A DNA stretch of 64,000 bases from Limnanthes douglasii subsp. nivea (GCA_036936605.1 JAUPFV010000005.1:821001-885000), one strand, 5' to 3'; positions 35,091 through 47,305 are shown, counted from the first letter of the stretch. Made by a program: numbers and translations. Notes: generated from the sequence alone by a model not told the origin.

Positions 35091-35384
35091 ACAACAAATC
35101 TCAAGCGTTGCATTTTGTTGTAAAATTGTTTTTTATGCGGATAGATATTTGCGACCATTTTTTAATTTCAATGATGATTATTTAAAAGGATTGGTTACTC
35201 CACATGATGATTCTTCGTTAGTTAATTTCGAAATACTAGTGTTAATAACTAGAAAGTTATGAATGATACAAAAAGTGATAATAATGTTTTACATAGAAGC
35301 AGTTATGAACAAATGATTACAATAACTTCATATGAGAAAATTGAAAGGCATTTAGTAAGTTTTGATAGAAGGCTGTGAAGTATA
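35091..35384 (+). pseudogene. Gypsy protease lead-in remnant
   Basis: The frame FNDDYLKGLVTPHDDSSLVN (35160-35225) resembles the segment before the Tat-type gypsy aspartic protease. It is the inverted counterpart of 26440-26720 and 30840-31110. Confidence 0.55.
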
Positions 35385-36650
35385 ATTTCTTGTGACAATT
35401 GGTATTTGTGAGAAATAAAAATAGCACATACTTTGTTTATGATAATGGATACTCACTGTTTGTAAATTTCAATTCCAGGTGATACATGGTTACACAAAAT
35501 AAAAGAAATAACTTCATCTTATCACTAGTGTGTTACGTATTTTATATGAAATTGAGTTCAATTTTTACTGATCAGGTAAAACGTAACTCTTGATTTTTTT
35601 AGTTCCTATTAATCAGTACAATATCACCCCATAATAATTTACCCCATAATAATTACAAATAAATTATAGTGTCAACATTTTATCACTTGGATGGCACGAG
35701 TTTGTTGTAGATAAAAGATTAAAACTAATTCGTCAAAAAGAAAAAATATTTTCTTCAAAAATATATAAGGTGGTTCAAAATAAATAGAGAGATTGCGTAA
35801 GGTATGCTATATAGGAGAATCTAAATACTCGAGGCGGGTACCAAATCGAGTTTTGCTTGACTTTCTAAACTCAAAGTGGATATCATAATCTCCTAATTTT
35901 ACTGACCATTTGGTCAATATTCCTGATACATAAGCCTTTTATAATATATTTCTTAAGTGGAAGGAAGTTGTAATTATTGTAGTATTTGCTAAAAAATATG
36001 TTCTAATTTTCCTAGTTGCAACTAGTAATGTTAACACAAGTTTATCTAGTTTTAAATATTTAGCTTCAGCTAGTAAAAGACATTTAGTGACATAGTACAC
36101 CACATTAAACTCTCTTGTTTCCTCGTTGATCTGCATTGCACTATCAACATAGTTTCATACTACAATATACAAATAAAAAGATTCTCCTGGATGAGGCTTC
36201 ATTAAATACCCTGGAGAGGCCAATGATTTATTCACGCTATTGAATACATCATCGCACTCTGGTCTTCATTCAAACTTCCAAGCTTCTCTTAGGAGTTGGA
36301 AAAAATGTTGAAACTTGTCAGAAATTCTTATATGAACATACTCAGTGTTTCTTATCTTCTACTTAATTTTTGGACTTCTTTTATATGTTTTGGTGTCTCC
36401 ATTTTTTCTAGATTTGTAAGCTCCATGGGATCAGCTTTATTTTATCTTTTGATCAATGTAACCTAAAAATTTGTCAAACCTTACGCGAAATGTGTAGTTT
36501 TCTTGATTCAACTTAATATTCACTTGTCTAAGATTTGAAAATGTATTGTTTAAGTTTTTTAATTGCTCTTCTTCATGAAGGTTTGTTACCGACATATCAT
36601 CAATGTAGGCTAGTACGTTATGCAACCAACTTGAAAATTTCTTATTTAAT
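35385..36650 (-). pseudogene. Tat-type Ty3/gypsy RT and RNase H remnant
   Basis: On the minus strand: MHNVLAYIDDMSVTNLHEEE (RT with the catalytic Y-I-D-D), KLNQENYTFRVRFDKFLGY, then ISDKFQHFFQLLREAWKFE and YLMKPHPGESFYLYIVV, then RNase H: INEETREFNVVYYVTKCLLL, LDKLVLTLLVATRKIRTYF and LTKWSVKLGDYDI. This is the RT-RNase H connection typical of Tat/Athila-type elements. Stops and shifts break it. The 36255-36275 part is the uninterrupted site corresponding to the insertion of the LTR element at 48271. Confidence 0.85.
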
Positions 36651-36739
36651 AGTCATTGATAGGTTTCTTTGATGTTGTTTATAAATATATGAACTTATAT
36701 CGGTGATGACAGTTTTGTCTTCTTGCTTCTGTTTTCACA

Positions 36740-37945
36740 TATGTATATGAATGTAATCACTAGTATGTTAAGTATTTTATTTGAAATGGAGTTCAATTTT
36801 TCCTAAGATAGTAAAAAGTAACTCGTGATTGTTTTCAGTGGTTCTAAACGACCGCCTGCTTGTTTTTTTCAATCTTGTCTTGTTGGCCTACAAGACACCT
36901 TCGCACGTATTTCTCTATGTAGTCACGAAGTTGTGCCAAAAGAACTTCTCGTGCACTAGGGATAGCGTGTGATGGGTGTTGGGGTGACCTGCCCACCGCA
37001 AGTAATGAAATTTTGCATCACTTATTTTACGACTTCCAAATGTGATGAGGTGTCCTTGTTGCATAAAAACTCCTCTTATGGTAAAGTCTGAAACCTTGGT
37101 GTACACTTTAAATGGTAGTCTGAAACCTTGGTGTGCATTTTAATTGGTATTGTTGGTTCGAGAAGTTTCAAAACTGACTCTTCGATCACGACTTGTTTTA
37201 TTTCCTTAATGCTTCATCACATTGGTCTTACCAATCCCAAGCTCTTCATTTTTTCAATAGATCAGCCAAAAGGACTGTTTTCCGTGAGTATCGATCCTAG
37301 GATAGTACTTGATAAAACCTAGGAAATATCGCAACTCCAGTACTTTGGTTGGAGTCGTCCTTTCTTGGATTGCATGGATCTTGGCTTCTTCCATTATAAG
37401 TTTCCCACTGCGGATTTTGTGACCTATGAGACTTTCTCTTGGGCACACTTATATTTTTTTACATATAGATCCTTATTCTTTAGTACTTAAAAAATGGTTC
37501 GCAATTGTTCGACATACTCTTCCATCATCTTACTATATATCACACTGTCTTCAAGATAATCCATAACAAACTCGTCCATGTATGGGTGAAATATTTTGTT
37601 CATTAGCGTACAAAAAATAACAGGTGCTTAATTAAACCAAAAATAAGTGTACAAAAAGTAATCTCTACTTCACCCATACTTTCAGGAGTTTCTTGTTGTA
37701 TATTTTGATGATATAATGAAACAAGACGATGAAAGAACAAGCACACCATTTTCCAAGCACAAAAAGAGAACGATCTATACATAAAGGAAGAAAAGTGCTC
37801 ATTTAAAAAAAAACTTTTTCCAATGCCACAAAATCAGCAGCGGGAATAGTGGGATTGTCTATGGTTTCAAACACAACATCACTAGTAATAGTGGCATCAA
37901 CTGGCTTTTCCATTCCAACTTCAGTAGGAATATAATTCTACTTAT
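36740..37945 (-). pseudogene. Ty3/gypsy RT/RNase H remnant (right arm, mirror of 29640-30640)
   Basis: Inverted copy of the second left-arm RT region: KLIMEEAKIHAIQERTTPTK and LRYFLGFIKYYPRIDTHGKQ at 37448-37260, and the doubled TKVSDF block at 37085-37140. The same odd doubling is present in the left arm, so it predates the inverted duplication. Confidence 0.8.
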
Positions 37946-38590
37946 CTACAGCAACAATATCTTCAGAAGTAACATTATCAACATTAATAGGGGAATCACT
38001 ATTAATAGTGGTATCAACTTGGTTTTACACCCCAACATTCTTGTTTGCAACAACAATAACATCCTCACATGTAGTAGCAGCAACATGAAATTCAACATCA
38101 GTAACATGGTCATTTTCATCAGTAATAACAACATTATGATTCTGTTTTTCCAAATCATCTTCACTTTTTTTCTTGTTGTGGAGGTGGAACCTTGTCTTCC
38201 ACAACAATATTTTGTGTTTTTCTTATTTTATTTGGTGATTGGTGTCCTTGATCATTTAATATCTTTCTTCTTGAATAAGTTTTTGGTTGTTGTTCATTTG
38301 TTTCCATGTTTAGCTTCAACATAGGCAGTTTAAGTGTGTTTTATAGTTCAACCTCAATATCCATCTCTACATCAGATTTCCTTTATGTAATGATCTTCTC
38401 CTTGTCTTCGAGTTTCTTTTTCAGTTCATCAATTTGTTGTTGTAATTGTCGGCGTTCAATTTTACTTTTTTCTACTTTTTCAAATGTTGTTAAGTCAAAG
38501 CCCTAACTAGAGACTGAGTCAGTTTGTGGTTTGGGGCTGGGTGTGGCTATTAAGGCCCACTGAAACTGAAGGTAATACTAATAAATAAAC
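37946..38590 (-). pseudogene. Mirror copy of the coiled-coil region
   Basis: The minus strand repeats the unknown coding region of 28900-29545: the Pro-rich leader (about 38560-38520), the heptad-rich part, and NHNVVITDENDHVTDVEF. Substitutions differ between the two copies but the arrangement is identical. Confidence 0.6.
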
Positions 38591-38599
38591 CAAAATATT

Positions 38600-39690
38600 T
38601 TTACTAATCAAAATAAATATATATTGATCGTTTACTGTCAAAGTTTGGAATGGATTTTTTATTGATAATGTATTATTATTTGTTTTTAAGTGACAGCTAA
38701 AAAAATATATACTCTTTATTCAAGTAACCGGTGTTTTTGCACCTTATTAATGCAACATTCTTTTTTACTTATATTTCAACCATTTTCATTGTTTAAAAAA
38801 TCTTGTTACAGACACGAAAATTATCCTCCAATATTCAAGCATCCCTAACAGCTACTCTAAAAAATTGGTAAATATAGTAATATTTTCATAATCTAAAATT
38901 TTAGATTACTATATAATCCAACAATTTTTTATATTTAAGGTAGCTTTTTATTACCCACTGTCACGGTAAATATACCTACCTAAAATTACGCAAGTAAATA
39001 TAACTAGTCTAATAGATTAATAGATTATCTGTTGGAAAGAAAAGAATGACTATTAGTCTTCAAATCTGCTATCTAGTCTAAGATACCTACTATCTTGGAG
39101 ATGCTTACAAGCATAATATTAATATTGCTATAATTTGTTAATCGTTGATATCTTTTTTATAACTATTATAATTAATTAAAATCATAAATTTATTTCACAA
39201 ATATAAATATTTAAATCTGATAAATTTAGACAAAAGTTATATATTTAAATGAATTTACATATTTTAAAAACAAATATAATTTATTACAAATTAAAATAAA
39301 TATGAATAAATAATAATAATGTTTTTTATAAAATTTGTTACTGGATTTTTAAATTGGTCCAAAATTTAAAGATTTATATTTGATATATTATGTTTATAAT
39401 TATTATATATTATATATTTTTTATTGATAATTAATTATTAAAAATATATTTTATAAATAAATAAATAATAAATTGGTACGATAAGTATTCTGAACCCGAC
39501 AGACTTGAAATGAAAAGATATATTTTATCCAAACTAATATATTATTCCAAACTCTTCGAGTTTAATAAAAACAAAATGGATTACGGATTTAACAATCTTC
39601 TCGAGCCTACCTATAATCACCTTGGTTATTTATCGGACAAAATAATTGGGTTTATTGGTGTGCATAGTATTTTATTTATTTTAGATTTTT
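38600..39690 (-). repeat. 1.2-kb repeat X, copy 3 (inverted)
   Basis: Reverse complement of 27780-28842 and 31390-32470. Its far end joins the integrase fragment at ctagttgaaaagtttag (39707-39723), with the intervening 0.5 kb of the left arm missing. Confidence 0.75.
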
Positions 39691-39706
39691 TAATATAATA
39701 TTTTAC

Positions 39707-40408
39707 TAGTTGAAAAGTTTAGTTTGATACTCATTACTTGAAGAGCTCCGTCTAGAATTACCCCGTGAAGTGTACATCTCAATCGATCACAATGTTTTCG
39801 GGATCCTCCAATATTTCACTGCGTTTCTGAAGAACAATTTGGCTGCCTCGTCGGCTGTACATCCTAGTGAGGCTGCTGCAAAAAGTTATGTACTTTGTAA
39901 ACCTGTCTACAACCACGATTATCATTCCAAAGTCATCTGAGTTAGGCAAGCATATGATAAATTCCATTGAGACGCATGGTCTATCCAGGATCGGAAGTGG
40001 TTCCAAAAGACTGCCTGGTTATTTGTTTCAATCTTGTCTTGTTGGCATACAAGACACCTCCGCAGGTATGTCTCTACGTCATCATGAAGTTGTGCTAAAA
40101 GAACTTCTCGTGAACTAGGGATAACGTGTGATGGGTGTCGGGGTGACCTGCCCACCGCAAGTCATAACATTCCTTGATGATGTCTCTCTTGAAATTGTCT
40201 CACCGAGTCAAGTAGACCTTTCTCCTCGAAGTGAATAATAGATCATCTTCAACCCAAAACGGTCTTGTACTTCCTGCTCTGGTGAACGTCACCATTCTTT
40301 TCACATTTGGATCCTTGTTCAATCCTACCTTTATACGAACCCATTAACATGGTCCTGGTTTGCGCGAGATTCACCAATTCTGCCTTGTGAGTGAGTGCAT
40401 CTATAAGA
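39707..40408 (-). pseudogene. Ty3/gypsy integrase remnant (right arm)
   Basis: On the minus strand: DALTHKAELVNLAQTRTMLM, GRSPRHPSHVI (shifted frame of the HP-THHTLS finger), LRRCLVCQQDKIETNNQAVF, then RSWIDHASQWN and SMEFIICLPNSDDFGMI, VVDRFTKYITF and DPENIVID. It is uninterrupted between finger and core, unlike the left arm. Its upstream side is cut by the copia at 40409. Confidence 0.8.
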
Positions 40409-40879
40409 TGTAGAAAATAGTGTTTCGTTTCCGGATAATCTCTGAAGTCTTGTAAACAATTTCTTATTGAAATATTTTTGGGGTTCTCCAAAAATTTCAA
40501 TTGGATAAAATCAGAGATATAATTTTGAACAATGAGGATGAAAATAATGTGATTTCCTTTTTCAACAGAAACCATATTTATAAATTCGACCAACCAAAAA
40601 ATAGTTTGGAAGTTAGGGCAGTTAAGGTCTTTAAACTGGTTTTGTAATAAAACGGCTGAAATTTAAAATTTGAATCAAACGCTCACATTTTCAATTTCGA
40701 AATTCTGTTGATTTGCAACAATAGCCGACCCTTGGACCCCGCAAGGGGCTCCGCCCCTTGACCCCGCTAATCATGATCTAATCTAACAAGCGTGTACTAC
40801 GCACTCTACGACTTGTTTGATAATGTATCATGATTAAATTGGTCGACTAGTCGATCCAATTACACTAAAATAAATAACA
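40409..40879 (-). repeat. Copia 3' LTR
   Basis: It starts (plus strand) tgtagaaaatagtg and ends aaataaataaca. It carries the hairpin caaggggctccgccccttg at 40742-40760 (7-bp stem). The partner is 45437-45904, with several substitutions and small indels. Confidence 0.93.
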
Positions 40880-40897
40880 ATCTTCCCCCATTTTAGT
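40880..40897 (-). promoter_or_regulatory. Copia polypurine tract
   Basis: The minus strand reads aaaatgggggaagat directly before the 3' LTR, the usual primer site for plus-strand synthesis. Confidence 0.75.
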
Positions 40898-41410
40898 GTA
40901 ATTCATGATCTACTAAACACAATCATATCAAATATCAAATTTATGCATAAATGAAATATCGTAACGATTGAATTTCACATTAGTATATTACACATTCCAA
41001 ATATTCGAATATCAAGGTATCACTAAGGATTGAACATTTACTATTCACAATGAATACATGAAGATAATATACATATAAATTTACATTCTCACTTGTTCTT
41101 ACTTGACACTATATTTTACTAGCCTTGTGTCCTTATCCTTCTTAAGCATATCAAAGCCAAGTCCTAGCTTCTTGAAGCGGCTAAACTTCATGCTCAAATA
41201 GGTAGTTCTTTTCATCTTGCACCTGCATATGCAATTTTTCAAAAGAGCTATTAAGAAGATAATCTTCAACCTTCACAACTTGCAGTTCTGAACACATACC
41301 TCGGGATGATATACAAATCTGTTCCAATATCTTGATGTTAAGCTTTCCACATTGAATTCAACACCTAATGTCATATTAGATGAGAATTGGGTATCTCAAC
41401 ATGAGAGATT

Positions 41411-41947
41411 TCAAATGGACTTTAATCCCATCCCAATAGCCGATTTGTGCACAAGATCTCTATTTAACCCTTTGGTTAAATGATCGGCTAAGTTATATTG
41501 AGTTCTCACAAACTCTACTGAAATAACATCATGCGTGATACGCTCACGAATCATACTGTGTCTAACACCTAAGTTTCTAGACCTTCCTTTGTAAACTTGT
41601 CTATAAACATTGGCCAAGGCAGCCTCACTATCACATCTGATAGATATAGGTGATATCGGTTTGGGCCACAACAGAATTTTATACATTAAATTTCTTAGCC
41701 ACTCAGCTTCTTTACTCGCGGCTGCTAATGCCACAAACTCTGATTCCATTGTTGAATAAGTAATACAAGTTTGTTTCTTAGACGCCCAAGAGATAGCACC
41801 TCCCCCAAGTAGAAATACCCACCCACTTGTGGAAGAATGATCTTCCATATTGGAAATGTAACTCGCGTCTGAATATCCTTCAAGTACAGAAGGAAATCCA
41901 GTATAAGTTAAACCATAATTCATGGTTCCTTTCAAATACTTGAATAC
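41411..41947 (-). pseudogene. Copia RNase H
   Basis: Degrades RNA in the RNA-DNA hybrid. Blocks seen: [38 protein letters not shown] with the catalytic Glu, [22 protein letters not shown], and [13 protein letters not shown] followed by [10 protein letters not shown]. The full copia RNase H is present. It is separated from RT by one TGA (41948-41950) in the motif [12 protein letters not shown], where Trp is expected. Confidence 0.93.
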
Positions 41948-42850
41948 TCAATTTAAAGCTTGCCAATGATGCGAACTAGGATTGCTAGTATATCTACTAA
42001 GTTTTCCAACAGCAAAGGCAATATCCGGCCTAGTGCTAGTCATGGCATACATAAGACACCCGATGGCTCTTGAATATTCAAGTTGAGATATAGAAATAAC
42101 TTTATTAGGTAGAAGCTTAAGACTAGGATCTACAGGTGTGCTTACCGGAGAACAATCTTTAAAATTAAATTTATTTAATATCTTCTCAATATAGTAAGAT
42201 TGAGAAATCGATATACTATTGTTCTTTCGCTTGATTCTTATACCAAGAATCATTTCAGCTTCCCCCAAATCCTTCATCTCAAAGTTAGATGATAAAAAAT
42301 TCTTCGTTTCATTAACCTGATTTTGGTCAGTACCAAAAATCAACATATCATCCACATATAGACAAATCATAACTTCTTCACCAGAATTATCAAATTTTCT
42401 ATATACACACTTGTCTGCTTGGTTAAGAATAAATCCATTAGATAATATCACATTATCAAAAAATTTATGCCAATCTTTTGGTGCTTGTTTCAAACCATAC
42501 AAAGACTTTTTCAACTTGCATACCTTATTTTCACAACCAGACATCACAAACCCTTCCGGTTGTCTCATATAAATCTCCTCATCCAAATCACTATTCAAGA
42601 ATGCAGTTTTAACATCCATTTGATGAATTAAAATATTGTATACAAATGCAAGTGCAATCAACAATCTAATAGTGGAAATCCTAGCAACCGGAGCATAAGT
42701 ATCAAAGAAGTCAATTCCTTCTCTTTGTCTAAATCCCTCGATAACCAATCTAGCTTTATACCTTTCAATAGTACCATCTACTTTCATTTTTGGTTTAAAT
42801 ATCCATCTATTTCCCAATGATTTTCACCCAGGAGGTAAATCAGCCAACTC
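41948..42850 (-). pseudogene. Copia reverse transcriptase
   Basis: Copies element RNA to DNA. Seen: RWIFKPKMKVDGTIERYKAR, DTYAPVARISTIRLLIALA, MDVKTAFLNSDLDEEIYM, KSLYGLKQAPKDWH and the catalytic LYVDDMLIFG, then the thumb region. All catalytic Asp residues are present. Two TGA stops (42851-42853 and 42824-42826) precede it in the ELADLPPG linker. No frameshift within the domain. Confidence 0.93.
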
Positions 42851-44362
42851 TCATGTATTATTATGCATGATAGACTCTATTTCATCCTGGATAACTTCTT
42901 TCCAGAATGCAGCATCCCTTGATGCCATAGCATCACTAAAAGTCCTTGATTCATCTTCAATAACAAAACAATATTGATATTGATAGTCAATCTTATCTCT
43001 TGACCCTTCAACTAAATATAGTTGAAAATCAGATCCGTACGACTTAGCTTTTCTGGCTCTAGTACTTCTCCTTGGTTCAGAAGGTCCAGGTACATAATTG
43101 GTACCACTTGATATATTTTCAATTTCACTTGAGTTCCTATTCAAAGAGTTTTGAATCAAATCTCTAGGTCTAGGTATAGAAGTAAATCTCTCTTCATTAA
43201 ATATTGCATCTCTTGACTCGATAACTGTGTTCACCGACACATAGTCATTGGATTCTAACACATAGAACCTATATGCAATGGAATGCTCAGCATACCCAAT
43301 GAAGATACAATTTATACCTTTTTCACCCAAATTTTTCCTTTTAGGTTCAGTGAGTCTTACAACTGCTCTACAACCCCAAACTCTCAGATAATTTAGTGTT
43401 GGAGGCTTCTTAAACCAAAGCTCATACGGGGTCATCTTATTCCTTTTAGTAGGAATATGATTCAATAAATAACAGGCTGTTAACATAGCCTCACCCCAGA
43501 ATCCTTCACTCAAACCCGAATAGGACAACATGGAATTAACTATTTCTTTCAAAATCCTATTCTTCCTTTCAGCTATACCATTTTGTTGTGGTGTATAAGG
43601 AGCCATGGTTTGATGAATTATACCCGTAGACTGAAAATATATAGGATCATAATATTCACCTCCTCTATCCGTACGTAGATTTTTAATCAAATCATTCTTA
43701 TGTAGCTCAACTTCTTCCTTATAGATTTTAAACTTATCAAGAGCTTCATTTTTAGCATGCAACAAATAAATGTAGCAATATCTAGATGCATCATCAATAA
43801 AAGTAATAACATACTTTTTATTTCCTAACGAAGGTGTATCATGGAAATCACATAAATCACTATGTACTAGTTCCAATATTTTGGAAACTCGGTTAACATT
43901 ATTGAAAGGTTTTCTAGTTATCTTAGTTAACATGCAAGTTTTACATTTTTCATTATTTGCATCAACAGGAAGAATAAGGCTCATTTTGGACATGTCGTTT
44001 ATTCTTTCATAATGAACATGTCCTAATCTAGCATGTCATAATTCTGTTTTATTTATATTTCTACACACACTAGTAGAAGTCATGCAAACAACATCATTTT
44101 TGAACGAAACATTAATATTTAACATAAACATACCATTACATAAATATCCAAATCCCATAAATACACCATGTTTTGACAATACATATTTTCCACTTTCATA
44201 CACTTGTTTGAAACCACAATTGTTTAAAACAACACCAGACAAAAGATTCTTTTGAATCCCAGGAACATACAATACATTGTTCAATAATATGTACTTTCCA
44301 GAAGTAAATAGTAATTTAACATTTCCTAGTCCTTTGATTGGTTCGGTAGCAACATTTCCCAT
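42851..44362 (-). pseudogene. Copia integrase
   Basis: Inserts the DNA copy into the genome. The zinc-binding end reads HARLGHVHYER and CKTCMLTKI (His/His/Cys/Cys), cut by a TGA at 44036-44038 where the family has Trp (ELWHARLGH). The core has Asp in VHSDLCDF, Asp in RTDRGGEYYD and Glu in NGIAERKNR. The C-terminal part contains FWGEAMLTACYLLNHIPTKR and a Ser/Arg-rich tail. It is continuous with protease upstream apart from a TAA at 44390-44392. Confidence 0.93.
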
Positions 44363-44389
44363 CTTAAGTGAAGGTCCATCTTTAATCGG

Positions 44390-44753
44390 TTAAAAATTAC
44401 TAAACCATCGAAGATCTTTACATACATGACTTGTTGCTCCCGAATCAACCCACCAAGCAACATCATCATCCTTATTGCTTTTCAGGATCCTTAGATCCAC
44501 TTGAACCAACATTGTTTCCACTTGAACCAGCATTGTTCCCACTTGGACCAACATTATTTTTGCCTTTTCCAACTCGACAATCCCTTCTAAAGTGACCAGG
44601 TTTGCCACATTTCCAGCATGCTATTTTAGGCTTTTTGTTGTTAAAATTATTATTTTTGTTGTTTCCTTTAAACTTTCGTTTATTCCCCTTATTTGTATTT
44701 CCATTCTTAAAGAATCTGCTACTTTCAGCCATATTTACAGATGAGTTTCCCAC
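44390..44753 (-). pseudogene. Copia gag zinc knuckle and aspartic protease
   Basis: CWKCGKPGHFRRDC is an intact CCHC knuckle for RNA packaging. A Gly/Asn/Ser-rich linker with repeated GSSGNN follows. The protease active site reads WWVDSGATSHVC. A small indel near 44475 changes frame between knuckle and protease. Such a frame change can be a lesion, and I see no slippery signal that would argue for programmed shifting. Confidence 0.9.
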
Positions 44754-45367
44754 TTGTTTTTACCCTTGGGATTACTTATTTCATCTTGAGCCCTTAGAGA
44801 CTCTTCAATCTTAAAATGACTACCAAGTTCGACTAGAGTCATTTCTTCCTTGTTGTGTTTCAGTGTGTGTTTAAAATCCTTCCATGAAGGAGGCAATTTG
44901 TCAATAACAGAAGAAACCGAAATATATTCGTCCATTTTCATATTGTGTTGAGCAAATTGACCCAAAATTCTTAGTAGTTCATTATACTGTTCAATTACAG
45001 GTCTAGAGTCAACCATTTTGTAATTTATAAAATTACTAACCAGGAACTTCCTACTAGAAGCATCTTTTGCCATGTATTTTGATTCTATAGAATCCCATAA
45101 CTCTTTTGCAGATTCGACATTTTGGTATACATCAAACAAAGTATCAGACATACCGTTTAATATATGGCCTCGGCAAATGTAGTCATCATTCTCCCACTTG
45201 CTGCGCCTCCTCGTTTGTTCCAATGTTTCATTCTCAGTGATCTCTGGCCAGAGGGTACTCAAGACATACACAAGCTTGAGGGTAGTCAACGGAAAATGCA
45301 TCTTTTTCTGCCATCGTCTGAAATCATATCCTTCGAACTTGTCCAACTTAGCGAATTTACTTTTCAT
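44754..45367 (-). pseudogene. Copia gag capsid region
   Basis: Start at 45367: MKSKFAKLDKFEGYDFRRWQ, then LWDSIESKYMAKDASSRKFL, VDSRPVIEQYNELLRIL and KDFKHTLKHNKEEMTLVEL. These are the UBN2-type gag blocks of plant copia. A one-base change near 44755 (in the AAAACAAG run) shifts the frame before the zinc knuckle. Confidence 0.9.
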
Positions 45368-45436
45368 ATCCTTCGCAGATTATCTTCCGTTCGTCATCTC
45401 TATCTTCATCAATAAGACCAGAATATTTCAATTAAA

Positions 45437-45904
45437 TGTAGAAAACAATGTTTCGTTTCCGAATAATCTCTGAAGTCTAAACAATTTCTTATTGAAATAT
45501 TTTTGGGGTTCTCCAAAAATTTCAATTGGATAAAATCAGAGATATAATTTTGAACAGAGAGGATGAAAATTATGTGATTTCCTTTTTTAACAGATTCAAT
45601 GTTTATAAATTCGACCAACCAAAAAACAGTTTTGAAGTTAGGTCAGTTAAGGTCTCTAAACTGGTTTTGTAATAAAACGACTGAAATTTAAAATTTGAAT
45701 AAAACGGTCAAATTTTCAATTTCGAAATTTTGTTGACTTGCAACAATAGCCGACCCTTGGACCCCGCAAGGGGCTCCGCCCCTTGACCCCGCTAATCATG
45801 ATCTAATCTAACAAGCGTGCACTCCGCACTCTACGACTTGTTTGATAATGTATCATGATTAAATTGGTCGACTAGTCGATCCAATTACACTAAAATAAAT
45901 AACA
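45437..45904 (-). repeat. Copia 5' LTR
   Basis: Partner of 40409-40879. The right edge, next to the target duplication, reads aaataaataaca. The same GC-rich hairpin is present near 45774-45792. Confidence 0.93.
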
Positions 45905-46690
45905 TAAGATGTTGCCTTTTCCCGGTTTATACTCAAAGTTGAATTTTGCAAGGAAGTTTTGCATCACTCATTTTACGACTTTCAAATGTTATGGGGTGTC
46001 TTCTTGCATAAAAAATCCTCTTATGGCAAAATCTGAAACCTTGGTGTGCACTTTAAATGGTAGTGTTGGTTTGAGAAGTTTCAAGACTGGCTCTTTGATC
46101 ACGACTTGTTTTATTTCCTTGAATGTTTCATCCATTGGTTTTACCAATCTCAAGTTCGTCATTTCTTCAATAGGTCGGGAAAATGGGCTGTTTTCCGTGA
46201 GTATCAATCCTAGAATGAATCGTCGGTAGTAGTCGATAAAACCTAAGAAATATGTCAACTACAGTACTTAGGCACTGATCATGGCTTCTTCCATTATAAG
46301 TTTCCTACTGTCGATTTTGCGAGCACTTATGGATCCTTATACTTAAAAAATGATTAGCAATTATTCGACAGACTCTTCCATCATCTTACTATAGATCACT
46401 ATGTCATCAAGATAAACCATACCAAACTCGCCCAAGTATGAGTGAAATATTTTGTTCATTAACGTACAAAAAGTAGCAGGTGCATTAATATAAACAAAAA
46501 ATAAGTGTACCAAAAGTAAGCTATACATCACCCATACTTTGACGAGTTTCTTTTTGTATATTTTGATGATATAGTGAAACAAGACGATGAAAGAACATGT
46601 CGAACACTTGCCCACCCTTTTCCAAGCACGACAAGAGAACAATCTATACATAAAGGAAGAAAATTTCTCATTTTCTAAGAAAAAATCTTT
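45905..46690 (-). pseudogene. Ty3/gypsy RT and RNase H remnant (right arm)
   Basis: Continues the integrase at 39707-40408 across the copia insertion. Minus strand: NAPATFCTLMNKIFHSYLGE and MVYLDDIVIYSKMMEE with YLDD intact, then YFLGFIDYYRRFILGLILTE, SPFSRPIEEMTNLRLV and PFKVHTKVSDFAIRGFFMQE. It is better preserved than its left-arm counterpart (24949-25700), which has YLDN. Confidence 0.88.
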
Positions 46691-46829
46691 TTCTTATGCC
46701 ACAAAATCAGGAGCGAAAAACTTATGATGGAAGAAGCCAAAATCCATGCAATCCAAAAATGGACAGTCATAACAAAAGTACCAGAATTGAGATCTTTCAT
46801 ATGTCTTATCAAGTACTACTTGAAGAGAC
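46691..46829 (+). pseudogene. Gypsy linker fragment, head to head with the RT remnant
   Basis: The plus strand shows the NLMMEEAKIHAIQKW-like segment and a damaged LRSFICLIKYY-like block. It mirrors 24690-24925 and ends where a small LTR-type element begins. Confidence 0.6.
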
Positions 46830-47305
46830 TAGGTCCCTGCTAGAAAACAACAATACAGATACACTCGCAGACAGGCAAGAACTTTGAAATGTTAACTTTT
46901 CATTTCATTTATCAAACATTGTTCAAGTTCAAAGTTTATCCAATATTCTCCCCCTTAACATTGAACTTAACTCCTGTCTTCTTCGTCGTCTATCTAATCT
47001 TCCTCTTTATCCCAAGAGTTCCTGAAGATCTTGTTGGCACTTCCTTTGCCGTCTGCTTCTCCGCTTGAGAAATGGCTGTCATACCGTCTGTTTCTCCACC
47101 TTGAGAAATGGCTACCTTGCCGTCGGTTTCTCCGCTAGAGAAATGGCTGCCTTGCCGTCTGTTTCTTCGCTAGAGAAATGACTGCCTTGCTGTCTGCTTC
47201 TCTACAATTGCGTTCGAGTGATCTGCAACACAGGCTTTGATACCAAATAAAGGGAATAGGTCCCTGCTAGAAAACAACAATGCAGATACACTCACAGACA
47301 GACAA
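46830..47305 (-). mobile_element. Small TRIM-like or copia-derived LTR remnant
   Basis: The segment taggtccctgctagaaaaca, with about 30 more matching bases, occurs at 46830-46877 and 47257-47305. Read on the minus strand, the right copy is followed by ttggtatcaaagcc (47232-47247), which resembles the initiator-Met primer-binding site. A purine-rich tract (46940-46958) precedes the left copy, whose start would be tggataaac at 46942. The interior (about 290 bp) has no coding capacity apart from a 36-bp tandem repeat. The right terminal repeat is cut by a microsatellite. Confidence 0.5.
47048..47206. repeat. 36-bp tandem repeat, about 4.5 copies
   Basis: Units of 35-36 bp with the common words ccgtctgtttctcc and gagaaatggctg. 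Confidence 0.85.

Larger units (their letters stand above)
40409..45904 (-). mobile_element. Ty1/copia LTR retrotransposon, nearly complete, 5.5 kb
   Basis: LTRs of 471 and 468 bp with TG...CA ends flank gag, protease, integrase, RT and RNase H in copia order. The direct repeat taaga lies at 40404-40408 and 45905-45909. It is inserted in the right-arm gypsy copy; the undisturbed target can be read at 25722-25750. A purine-rich tract sits next to the 3' LTR. No clear initiator-Met primer-binding site follows the 5' LTR. Coding parts have two small indels and five stops. Confidence 0.95.
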
